DNA of 7,838 bases from Thermoproteota archaeon (GTDB lineage: Archaea > Thermoproteota > Thermoprotei_A > Sulfolobales > Pyrodictiaceae): contig JAADFC010000133.1 in assembly GCA_013153105.1 (NCBI GenBank), positions 1-7,838 of the forward strand. Direction: 5' to 3'. The notes under the pieces are model-generated. The model saw nothing but the letters and a program-made list of their open reading frames with translations. It made no database searches and was not told where the DNA came from. A program made the position numbers and the translations under genes. Below are positions 1 to 5,692 of the stretch, in pieces. The number at the start of each line of letters is the position of its first letter. The first letter of the stretch is position 1.

Positions 1-2
1 CC

Positions 3-422
3 CTCTCCAGGGTCGCGGAGGCCGCGAGGATGCTCGCCGCGAGGGAGCTGCAGTTCAGCGTAGGCGAGCTACTCGCCGAGCACCATGGGGGCGTGGCGGC
101 CTACACCATACTCCCCGGAGGCTCCGGCGACGTGGATGTGGTTATCCTCGACCCCCGCGGCAGGGCCGCGCTCGCCGCGTACGAGGTGAAGATGGGCGCC
201 TGCAGCCGCGGCGACCTCGAGAAGGCTCTCGAAGCAGCCCGCCACGCCGGCGCCCCTGAGGCTGGGGCGGTGTGCCTACGGGGGGTGAGGGGGGAGCCTC
301 CCCCGGGCATCTCCAGGGTGGTGGACGCGCGGGGCCTGGCGAGGATGGCCGTGGAGGCCTCGCTGGGGGCTGCGAGGAGGCTCGCCGCGGGCTACGGAGT
401 CTCTTTGCATGGGCCGGGTTAA
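3..422 (+). CDS. PD-(D/E)xK nuclease-like protein, probably the C-terminal part of a larger protein
   Basis: The frame is open from the left edge to a TAA at 420-422, so the true start probably lies outside the window. Counting from the internal ATG at 30, the protein has a helical lead-in (residues 1-20), then GDVDVVILD (33-41) and YEVKMG (51-56), followed by an amphipathic helix rich in E, K and A. A D-x-D strand, then E-x-K, then a helix is the core pattern of PD-(D/E)xK nuclease folds. The closest remembered layout is the DUF234/nuclease-like tail of archaeal ATPases, or a Holliday-junction-resolvase-like domain. Family membership is inferred; I see no ATPase motif because the upstream part is missing. 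A caveat: GGAGG at 17-21 sits 8 bases before the ATG at 30, so a complete stand-alone 130-residue protein starting there is possible. The reading frame upstream of that ATG (LSRVAEAAR) also looks like protein, which favours truncation by the window edge. Confidence 0.6.
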   Translation, partial: LSRVAEAARMLAARELQFSVGELLAEHHGGVAAYTILPGGSGDVDVVILDPRGRAALAAYEVKMGACSRGDLEKALEAARHAGAPEAGAVCLRGVRGEPPPGISRVVDARGLARMAVEASLGAARRLAAGYGVSLHGPG

Positions 423-452
423 ACTGGTCTGCTGCGCGTGTTTGGGGCAACG

Positions 453-459
453 CTAAATA
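453..459 (+). promoter_or_regulatory. TATA box of the purA cluster
   Basis: CTAAATA stands out as the only A/T-rich word in the GC-rich gap between the upstream stop (422) and purA. An archaeal TATA box places transcription about 25 bases downstream, near 480. That leaves a leader of roughly 25 bases before the TTG at 506 and argues against any further-upstream purA start. Confidence 0.6.
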
Positions 460-505
460 CGCTCCCGGGCCCCCGGTTGTCCCACCCAAAGAGCCTGGGA
501 ACCCG

Positions 506-1531
506 TTGCCGCTGCACCTGGTGGTAGGCGGCTTCTTCGGCGACGAGGGGAAGGGCAAGATAGTAGCCTACCTGGCCGCCTCCCAGCGGCCCTGGGCGGT
601 CGCCAGGACCGGGGCCACCAACGCCGGCCACACCGTGGTGCACCGGGGGAGGGTCTACAAGCTGCGCGCCGTCCCAAGCGGCTTCGTCCACCCCGGGGCC
701 AGGCTCTACATAGCCAGGGGCGCCCTGGTCGACCTCGAGGTCCTCCTCAGCGAGGCCAGGGCCCTCGGGGTCCTCGACAGGCTCCGGGTCGACCCGCAGA
801 CCGGCGTGATAACCGCCGAGCACGTGGCCCGCGAGCGCGGCGACCAGCACCTGATGAAGGGTATAGGGAGCACCGGCACCGGCGTCGGCGCCGCCATGGT
901 CGACAGGGTGCTCCGCCGCCTCCGGCTCGCCCGCGACTACCCCGAGCTGAAGAGCCTGCTCGCGGACACGCAGGCCGAGCTCTTCGAGGCGCTGGACGCG
1001 GGGAGGCTGGTCCTCGTCGAGGCGTCGCAGGGCTACTGGCTCAGCCTCTACCACGGCACCTACCCCTACGTGACCAGCCGCGACACCACCGCGGCCGCCG
1101 CGCTCAGCGAGCTGGGCCTCGGCCCCAGGGACGCGTGGAGGATAACCGTGGTCTTCAAGGCCTACGTAACCCGGGTCGGAGGCGGCCCCCTGCCGGGCGA
1201 GCTGCCCCACGAGAAGGCCCTGGAGCTGGGCTGGGCCGAGTACGGCACCGTCACCGGGCGCCCCAGGAGGGTCGCCCCCTTCAACATGGAGCTGGCCTGG
1301 AGAGCTGTCAGGGCTAACACAGCCACCGACATAGCTGTGACCAAGCTGGACAAGCTCTTCCCCGAAGCCAGGTGCGCCAGGAGCTGGGGGCAACTCCCCA
1401 GGGAGGCCAGGGCCTGGCTCGAGGAGCTCGAGCACAAGCTGGGGGCCCCCGTCTCCCTCGTGGGCACCGGCGAGGACACCGCCTGCACAATCGACCGCAG
1501 CGGCGAGCTCGGCCTCCACCCCCGCCGCTGA
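506..1531 (+). CDS. purA: Adenylosuccinate synthetase (archaeal short form)
   Basis: It joins IMP and aspartate using GTP to give adenylosuccinate, the first committed step from IMP to AMP, in the cytosol. The 341-residue product matches the short archaeal form; bacterial enzymes are near 430. Visible signatures are the P-loop GFFGDEGKGK (9-18) with the catalytic Asp13, NAGHT with the catalytic His42, GTGVG aligned with the bacterial GRGIG switch, EASQG (172-176) followed by HGTYPYVTS (183-191), KAYVTRVG (from 218), GRPRR (251-255) and TKLDKL (279-284, guanine recognition). The TTG start was chosen because homology begins immediately after it and a TATA box lies about 50 bases upstream; no strong ribosome-binding site is visible. 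Upstream in-frame codons open to 272 overlap the previous gene and do not look like protein. The next gene follows after 43 bases and is probably cotranscribed. Small oddities are FF where most family members have QW, and AT where most have GG or GH before NAGH. Confidence 0.95.
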   Translation: MPLHLVVGGFFGDEGKGKIVAYLAASQRPWAVARTGATNAGHTVVHRGRVYKLRAVPSGFVHPGARLYIARGALVDLEVLLSEARALGVLDRLRVDPQTGVITAEHVARERGDQHLMKGIGSTGTGVGAAMVDRVLRRLRLARDYPELKSLLADTQAELFEALDAGRLVLVEASQGYWLSLYHGTYPYVTSRDTTAAAALSELGLGPRDAWRITVVFKAYVTRVGGGPLPGELPHEKALELGWAEYGTVTGRPRRVAPFNMELAWRAVRANTATDIAVTKLDKLFPEARCARSWGQLPREARAWLEELEHKLGAPVSLVGTGEDTACTIDRSGELGLHPRR

Positions 1532-1562
1532 CCCGCCGGAGACGAGCCTCGAGGAGGCCCGC

Positions 1563-1567
1563 GGTGA
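1563..1567 (+). promoter_or_regulatory. Ribosome-binding site of the FAD oxidoreductase gene
   Basis: GGTGA lies 7 bases before the TTG at 1575 and matches the archaeal anti-Shine-Dalgarno sequence. This supports TTG as the start codon. A second purine-rich word, GAGGAGG, lies about 10 bases further upstream. Confidence 0.6.
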
Positions 1568-1574
1568 CGGGGCC

Positions 1575-2999
1575 TTGGCGGGCTACGACGTCGCGATAGT
1601 GGGCGCGGGGCCCGCGGGGCTCTTCGCCGCCCTCAGCCTGGCCTGGGAGGCCTCCAGGGGCCGCGCGAGGGTAGCCCTGCTAGACGCCGGCCTCCCCGCC
1701 GCCCGGAGGCGGTGCCCCCTCCGGGAGCGGGGCGTCTGCCCCCGCTGCAGGCCCTGCCACCTCCTCCAGGGCGTCGGCGGCGCGGGTGCGCTCAGCAGCG
1801 GCATCATCAACCTCCGCCCCGACGTGGGCGGGGAGCTGGACCGTCTGCTGGGCAGCTGGGAGGAGGCGGAGAAGCTGATAGAGGCTGTGGACAGGGTGTT
1901 CCTGAGGTTCGGCGCCCCGAGGGACCGGCTCTTCGAGCCCGACCCCTCCAGGGTGGCCGAGCTGGAGAGGAGGGTGGTGAAGGCGGGAGCCAAGTTTATA
2001 CCGATAAGGCAGAGGCACATGGGCACCGACAACACGGTCAAGGTTATAGCGGCGATGGAGAGGTTCCTCCACGAGCACCGGGTGGAGATACACACGCTCA
2101 CCAGGGTGGAGCGCGTCGAGCCCAGCGGCGGCGGGTTCACGCTCCACACGAGCAGGGGCCGCCTCGAGGCGCGCACCGTAATACTAGCCCCCGGCCGCAG
2201 CGGCGCGGCGTGGCTGAAGCGGGAGGCGGCGAGGCTCGGCATCGAAACGGAGCCGGGGCCGCTGGACGTGGGGGTGCGGGTCGAGGTCCCCTACACGGTC
2301 ATGGAGCCCCTGACGAGCGTGGTCTGGGATCCCAAGGTGGTAATACACACGAGAACCTACGACGACAGGGTCCGGACCTTCTGCACCAACCCCGGCGGCT
2401 ACGTGGTCGAGGAGGTCTACGAGGACGGCGTGGTGGGGGTCAACGGGGAGACCTACGCCGCCAGGAGGAGCCGGAACACCAACTTCGCCTTCCTGGTAAC
2501 CATAAAGCTCACAGACCCCCTCGAGGACCCGCTCGAGTACGGGAGGAGCATAGCCAGAATGGCAACCAAGCTCGGCGGCGGCCGCCCCCTCATACAGAGG
2601 CTCGGCGACCTAGAAGCGGGGAGGAGGAGCACCTGGGACAGGATATCCAGGAGCGTCGTCGAGCCAACCCTCCGCAACGCTACGCCGGGAGACATATCGA
2701 TGGCGCTGCCCCACCGTGTGCTCACGGACATCCTCGAAGGCCTCCAGCGCCTCGACGACCTAGCCCCGGGCGTCTGGAGCAAGCACACCCTCCTCTACGC
2801 CCCAGAGGTAAAGTACTACTCGCTACGCGTAAAGGTCAACCCAAAAACGATGGAGACCAGCGTCCCCGGCCTCTACGCCGCCGGCGACGGCGCAGGCCTC
2901 AGCAGGGGCATAAACGTGGCAGCCGCGACCGGCTACCTCGCAGCCCGCGGCGCCGCCGAGAGGCTAGGCCTGGAGGCGAGGCTCCCCCTCCAGGCCTAA
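1575..2999 (+). CDS. COG2509-like FAD-dependent oxidoreductase with a cysteine cluster
   Basis: This is a 474-residue flavoprotein, probably cytosolic, of unknown substrate. The N-terminus has a Rossmann dinucleotide fold, VAIVGAGPAG, with GxGxxG at residues 10-15. The C-terminus has the second FAD-contact motif, GLYAAGDGAGLSRG, with Gly437-Asp438. Between them, residues 47-62 carry Cys47, Cys55, Cys58, Cys61 and His62, followed by a glycine-rich GVGGAGALSSG stretch. From memory, this Cys cluster next to GFGGAG is the hallmark of the uncharacterised COG2509 'FAD-dependent dehydrogenase' family, which is close to the HI0933-like flavoproteins. The cluster could hold an Fe-S centre or a redox disulfide, but that is inference. 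The TTG start is supported by GGTGA 7 bases upstream and by the Rossmann strand starting at residue 4. The gene follows purA by 43 bases and precedes a predicted haem membrane protein by 62, so an operon is likely. No signal peptide or membrane segment is visible. The enzymatic reaction cannot be named from sequence. Confidence 0.85.
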   Translation: MAGYDVAIVGAGPAGLFAALSLAWEASRGRARVALLDAGLPAARRRCPLRERGVCPRCRPCHLLQGVGGAGALSSGIINLRPDVGGELDRLLGSWEEAEKLIEAVDRVFLRFGAPRDRLFEPDPSRVAELERRVVKAGAKFIPIRQRHMGTDNTVKVIAAMERFLHEHRVEIHTLTRVERVEPSGGGFTLHTSRGRLEARTVILAPGRSGAAWLKREAARLGIETEPGPLDVGVRVEVPYTVMEPLTSVVWDPKVVIHTRTYDDRVRTFCTNPGGYVVEEVYEDGVVGVNGETYAARRSRNTNFAFLVTIKLTDPLEDPLEYGRSIARMATKLGGGRPLIQRLGDLEAGRRSTWDRISRSVVEPTLRNATPGDISMALPHRVLTDILEGLQRLDDLAPGVWSKHTLLYAPEVKYYSLRVKVNPKTMETSVPGLYAAGDGAGLSRGINVAAATGYLAARGAAERLGLEARLPLQA

Positions 3000-3061
3000 G
3001 GGCCGCGGGGCAGCATTGAACCGGTACACCCCCACCCCCGGGCGCCGGCGGCTGCGGAGCC

Positions 3062-3595
3062 TTGGAGCAGCGGAGGCGCCTGGCACTCCTCGCAGCTGTG
3101 CTCGCAGCCCTGCTCCTCCTCGGCTCGACCCTCGGCGCGGTGAAGGCCCTCGCGGACGGCGACGAGGACGAGGAGGAGTACGGCGAGGGCTACGAGGAGG
3201 AAGAGGAGGAGTATGAGGGGCGGCTCACCGCACTCGGTGAGGCCGCGTTCTACGGCGGGGTGGCGCTGAACCTGGGCTTCGTGGGCCTGCGGATGCTCCG
3301 CGGCCTGGTTGATGTGCCGCCGAGGCTTCAGAGGCTGGCGCTGGAGGTGCACATGGACGGCAACATTGCGCTGGGGGCCGCGGGCCTTATGCACGGCGCC
3401 GCCAACCTAGGCGAGGCGGGGCCCATAGAGTATGGCATGGCCGTCCTGATAGTCTTCCTTATGGCCTCGGGGATGCTGATGAGGTACTGGCGTGGGAGGA
3501 GGGCGAAGCTGGTGGCGAGGATGGTTCACACCCAGCGGTTCCTGGCGCTGCTCCTGCTCGTCCTAGCCGTCGCCCACGTGGAGGCCATGGACTAG
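3062..3595 (+). CDS. Small membrane protein, predicted di-haem b type electron carrier
   Basis: This 177-residue integral membrane protein is not recognised by name. The N-terminus EQRRR plus a Leu/Ala segment (7-31) is a signal peptide or first membrane helix. It is followed by an extreme Asp/Glu run (33-52), expected on the outer face. Four more hydrophobic segments follow, at about 57-79, 92-116, 122-141 and 156-174. Histidines fall in pairs: His97 and His111 in the third segment, His156 and His172 in the fifth. Each pair is 14-16 residues apart, so one His sits at each membrane face. Two helices carrying two His each is the arrangement used by ferric-reductase, cytochrome b561 and DUF4405-like proteins to hold two stacked haems. 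Haem binding is therefore inferred, and identity to any of these families is not shown. The TTG start is the only reasonable one, since an in-frame TGA lies at 3017-3019. GGAG at 3056-3059 is too close to act as a normal ribosome-binding site. It probably belongs to the purA/FAD cluster. Confidence 0.75.
   Translation: MEQRRRLALLAAVLAALLLLGSTLGAVKALADGDEDEEEYGEGYEEEEEEYEGRLTALGEAAFYGGVALNLGFVGLRMLRGLVDVPPRLQRLALEVHMDGNIALGAAGLMHGAANLGEAGPIEYGMAVLIVFLMASGMLMRYWRGRRAKLVARMVHTQRFLALLLLVLAVAHVEAMD
3592..3595. other. Shared CTAG: overlapping stop codons of convergent genes
   Basis: The plus-strand gene ends in TAG at 3593-3595. The minus-strand GTPase gene ends in TAG read from 3594 to 3592. The palindrome CTAG thus serves both, giving a 4-base tail-to-tail overlap with no intergenic space. 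Any terminator for either transcript must lie inside the opposing coding sequence. Confidence 0.9.
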
Positions 3596-4767
3596 CGTTT
3601 CGAGTGTATCTCCACTATGTCCCCGTCCTCGAGCACGTGGTCCAGGCCCACCCTCTCCCCGGGGTACTTCGCCGAGGGCCCCCAGACCCTGGCGTAGAGG
3701 AAGTACTCCACCATGTCGCTGTGTATATGCTCCGCCAGGTCCCGGACCGTGGAGCCCCTGGGGAGCACCACGGGCGTCCTGCTGGGCTCGGCGTTGGGCT
3801 TCTTCGTGTACACCCTTATGATGCCGAGCCTGTGGAAGAGAAGCTCCCCCAGCCTGTCGAGGTTCAGGCCGGTCCTCGCGGAGACGGGGAGGAGCCAGAC
3901 GCTCTTCTCCCTCCTCCCCCGCAGGTACTCGTAGAGCCGGCGGTACCGCTCACCCGCACCGGGGAGGTCGGCCTTGTTCGCGAGGACTATGGCGGGCTTG
4001 TAGACGCTGCTCCTTAGCACCGCCATCTCTATATCGTCGAGGGTGACCTCGCCCTCCACGTAGACCTTGGCCCGGTATATACGGTAGCGGGCGAGGAGCC
4101 TCTCCACATCCTTCACCGTGCCGTCGACTATCCTGCCTGTGCCGAGCACCTGGACCCCGTGCTCGCCGCCCTTCTCTATCCTCACCGTGCCCCGGGGCTT
4201 CTCTATGTAGACGCCGTGCTCCGCGAGGAGGTCCCGGACCTCGATGTACTGCCTTAGAGGGTCGTCCTCGAGGCTCACCACTATTATCACGGCGTCCGCG
4301 TTCCTGGCTATCCCGGCTATCCTCGGTATGTACTGGGGCGCCTCCCTGGAGAGGGGCGGCGTGTCCACCAGCTGGAACTGTATATCCTTGTATGGGAGCA
4401 TCCCCGGCACGGGGAGCAGGGTGGAGAACGGGTAGTCGGCCACCCGGGTCCTGGCGCCGGTCAGCCGGTGGACTAGCAGGCTCTTACCAGCATTGGGCGG
4501 CCCCACCACCGCGACCTGCGCCGCGCCCTCCTTCTCGACGAATATCCTCGGCCCGCCGCCGCCCCTCCTGCGGCGCCGCTGCTCCTCCAGCTCCTCCCTA
4601 AGCTCCGCAAGCCGCCGCCGCGCCCATAGGAGCAGGTTCTCGGCGCCCTTATGCTTCGGGGCCACCGAGAGAAACTCCTCTAGCGCCCGTATCTTCTCCT
4701 CGATAGTCTTCGCCTCAGAGTACTTGGCCAGCTTCGCCTGCGCCTCCGGCGTCAGGTTCGCAGGCAA
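3592..4767 (-). CDS. Drg/Obg-family GTPase with C-terminal TGS domain
   Basis: This 391-residue cytosolic GTPase of the Drg (developmentally regulated GTP-binding) group of the Obg family is generally associated with ribosomes or translation. Domains in order are an N-terminal helical region (5-60) rich in charged residues with PKHKG at 38-41, a basic RRRRRGGGG linker, and then the G domain: G1 GPPNAGKS (89-96), G2 Thr in YPFST (112-116), G3 DTPP (135-138), G4 NKAD (264-267) and G5 SA (296-297). A helical insertion lies between G3 and G4. The C-terminal TGS domain (about 317-391) includes the PRGSTVRDLAEHIH and LEDGDIVEIH stretches typical of this RNA-binding-like module. DTPP replaces the DxPG of bacterial Obg; I recall this as usual in archaeal Drg. 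The start is TTG at 4767: homology begins right there and GGAGGGG lies 7 bases upstream. The open frame extends 96 codons further to 5055 but overlaps the divergent gene and does not look like Drg. The gene converges with the di-haem protein gene. Confidence 0.9.
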   Translation of the reverse strand: MPANLTPEAQAKLAKYSEAKTIEEKIRALEEFLSVAPKHKGAENLLLWARRRLAELREELEEQRRRRRGGGGPRIFVEKEGAAQVAVVGPPNAGKSLLVHRLTGARTRVADYPFSTLLPVPGMLPYKDIQFQLVDTPPLSREAPQYIPRIAGIARNADAVIIVVSLEDDPLRQYIEVRDLLAEHGVYIEKPRGTVRIEKGGEHGVQVLGTGRIVDGTVKDVERLLARYRIYRAKVYVEGEVTLDDIEMAVLRSSVYKPAIVLANKADLPGAGERYRRLYEYLRGRREKSVWLLPVSARTGLNLDRLGELLFHRLGIIRVYTKKPNAEPSRTPVVLPRGSTVRDLAEHIHSDMVEYFLYARVWGPSAKYPGERVGLDHVLEDGDIVEIHSKR

Positions 4768-4774
4768 CCAGCCA

Positions 4775-4781
4775 CCCCTCC
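4775..4781 (-). promoter_or_regulatory. Ribosome-binding site of the Drg GTPase gene
   Basis: Read on the minus strand, GGAGGGG ends 7 bases before the TTG at 4767-4765. It decides the start against the upstream ATG codons that would lengthen the protein by up to 96 residues. Confidence 0.6.
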
Positions 4782-4885
4782 ACCCTTCAGCGGTAGCCGG
4801 CAGCCGGCGAGGAAGCCCCCTCCAGGGGAGGCCTCCACCTGGGGCCCGTGGCCCTATCAACTCAGCCCCCATGCAGCGGGGAGCG

Positions 4886-4892
4886 CTTATAG
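4886..4892 (+). promoter_or_regulatory. TATA box of the surface-protein gene
   Basis: CTTATAG, preceded by a GCG-containing recognition-element-like flank, predicts transcription from about 4915. That excludes the GTG at 4906 as start and favours the TTG at 4948, which has GGAGGTG in front of it. Confidence 0.5.
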
Positions 4893-4929
4893 AGGCCTGG
4901 GCCGCGTGTGCCTCACCGCGGCAGTCCAT

Positions 4930-4936
4930 GGAGGTG
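4930..4936 (+). promoter_or_regulatory. Ribosome-binding site upstream of the TTG at 4948
   Basis: GGAGGTG is a near-perfect match to the archaeal consensus and lies 11 bases before the TTG, slightly long spacing. A CTG in the same frame at 4942 would be only 5 bases away, but it is a much rarer start. Confidence 0.5.
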
Positions 4937-4947
4937 CCGGCCTGGCC

Positions 4948-5481
4948 TTGGCTAGGCGTCGCCGCGGCCCGCTCGCATACATCATAGCCGCGGGCTTCAT
5001 AATCCTCCTCGTCCTCGAGGTTGTGGCGATAATGTCCCCCGCCTTCAACTTCCACGGCGGCGCCCCGAGGGGCGAGCTGAGCGTCACGGTATACGCTCCA
5101 GCGCAGTTCCAGGCCGACGCGGAAACCATAGCAAAAGCCATAGCCCAGGCGCTAGGCGACGGGTACTCGGTAAAGAACCTTGGCGACATAAATATATCTG
5201 CAGTAGCAATCGTTGTAATTGACAGAGGCGAGCCCCTCCTAGTAGTGTTTACAGTCCCCCAGCTGGCGGCAAATCCCGAGGATCTCCAGAGGTACTCGCA
5301 GAGCCTCGCCGGCTATGCTGTAAGGCTAATGGAGCAGCTACCTTCAAACACAACACTTGTCTACATGGGCGGCAATCAAACCTTCTTCCTTCCACGCAAC
5401 ATGACAGTCGTCGAAGACGTTATAGCACAACTGTTCCTCCATGCTCAGGCTGCGGCTGCAAACATGACCAGCACTGGATGA
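4948..5481 (+). CDS. Single-pass membrane-anchored surface protein rich in N-glycosylation sequons; function unknown
   Basis: This 177-residue protein is not recognised. ARRRRGP followed by a hydrophobic stretch (about 9-29) forms an N-terminal anchor or uncleaved signal, with the Arg cluster inside. About 145 residues are then expected outside the cell. The outer domain shows alternating amphipathic helices and strands (for example the SAVAIVVIDR and LLVVFTV strands, and the ETIAKAIAQAL and AGYAVRLMEQL helices), suggesting a small alpha/beta domain. It carries five N-x-S/T sequons, at Asn82, 134, 143, 151 and 172, four of them in the last 45 residues. Archaeal surface proteins are commonly glycosylated at such sites. 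The TTG start at 4948 was chosen over the GTG at 4906 from the TATA box and GGAGGTG positions. The second half of the gene is clearly less GC-rich and uses ATA, GTA, CTA and GCA codons more than the genes to the left. It is divergent from the Drg GTPase gene and followed 211 bases later by a polytopic membrane protein gene. Confidence 0.75.
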   Translation: MARRRRGPLAYIIAAGFIILLVLEVVAIMSPAFNFHGGAPRGELSVTVYAPAQFQADAETIAKAIAQALGDGYSVKNLGDINISAVAIVVIDRGEPLLVVFTVPQLAANPEDLQRYSQSLAGYAVRLMEQLPSNTTLVYMGGNQTFFLPRNMTVVEDVIAQLFLHAQAAAANMTSTG

Positions 5482-5562
5482 AGCTACTATCAGCTCGCCT
5501 ACTGAAGGCTTACGGTACGCGGTACAGCATATCCCCCACAGCGCCATAGAAGCAGGCCAACA

Positions 5563-5606
5563 GACTATTATATTGTCTTTTTGAAAATATGTAATATAGT
5601 ATTAGT
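5563..5606 (+). terminator. AT-rich spacer with T-run, probable terminator
   Basis: The stretch from 5482 to 5692 contains no gene. An unusually AT-rich patch here includes TCTTTTTG, with five T at 5578-5582, matching the T-run type of archaeal terminator for the upstream surface-protein gene. The following AATATGTAATATAG is also TATA-like and could be a secondary promoter, though the box at 5641 is better placed. Confidence 0.4.
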
Positions 5607-5640
5607 TGTGGGAACCATAGCCCACCAAAGGGGTCACCTA

Positions 5641-5647
5641 CTTTAAA
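5641..5647 (+). promoter_or_regulatory. TATA box of the TM-helix channel-like gene
   Basis: CTTTAAA, preceded by CACCTA, predicts transcription near 5670. This excludes the ATG at 5657 and gives a leader of about 23 bases before the ATG at 5693. Confidence 0.6.
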
Positions 5648-5680
5648 CCGGAGTACATGCACGAGCGATGTTGCAGCCAG

Positions 5681-5688
5681 GGAGTGGT
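5681..5688 (+). promoter_or_regulatory. Ribosome-binding site before the ATG at 5693
   Basis: GGAGTGGT lies 4 bases upstream of the ATG. It matches the archaeal GGAGGTGAT consensus with one base missing. Together with the TATA position it selects the downstream ATG. Confidence 0.45.
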
Positions 5689-5692
5689 AGCG

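Larger units (their letters stand above)
4768..4947. promoter_or_regulatory. Divergent control region between the Drg gene and the surface-protein gene
   Basis: This 180-base gap contains the leaders of both genes. The only A/T-rich word is CTTATAG at 4886-4892 (plus strand). Its complement reads CTATAAG, so it could in principle be used in either direction. A weaker minus-strand candidate is TTGATAG around 4853-4860. The remainder is GC-rich and has short C/G inverted words (for example CCCC-TCCA-GGGG near 4816-4827) with no clear regulator site. Confidence 0.4.

Noticed and set aside
272..505. N-terminal extension of purA by 78 codons
   Set aside because: It overlaps the preceding gene, is Gly/Arg/Ala-rich without PurA homology, and lies upstream of the TATA box at 453-459.
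419..1519. Long minus-strand open frame opposite purA
   Set aside because: It is a shadow frame of a high-GC gene: Gly/Pro/Glu/Val-rich, no domain signature, and directly antisense to a clear purA.
1712..3019. Second plus-strand frame inside the FAD oxidoreductase gene
   Set aside because: The product is an Arg/Gly/Pro/His-rich low-complexity string. The overlapping frame carries unmistakable FAD motifs.
4906..4947. GTG start for the surface protein
   Set aside because: It would lie at or before the transcription start predicted from CTTATAG at 4886-4892, and it lacks a ribosome site. The TTG at 4948 follows GGAGGTG.
4768..5055. 96-codon N-terminal extension of the Drg GTPase
   Set aside because: Drg homology begins at the TTG at 4767, which has GGAGGGG in front. 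The extension runs through the divergent promoter and into the opposite gene.
5474..5510. Possible C/D box guide RNA (GGATGA followed by CTGA)
   Set aside because: The box C match is imperfect and overlaps the stop codon of the surface-protein gene. No convincing D'/C' pair is present.
5657..5692. ATG start giving 12 extra residues on the channel-like protein
   Set aside because: It lies only 10 bases after the TATA box at 5641-5647, too close to be in the transcript. The ATG at 5693 has a ribosome site.
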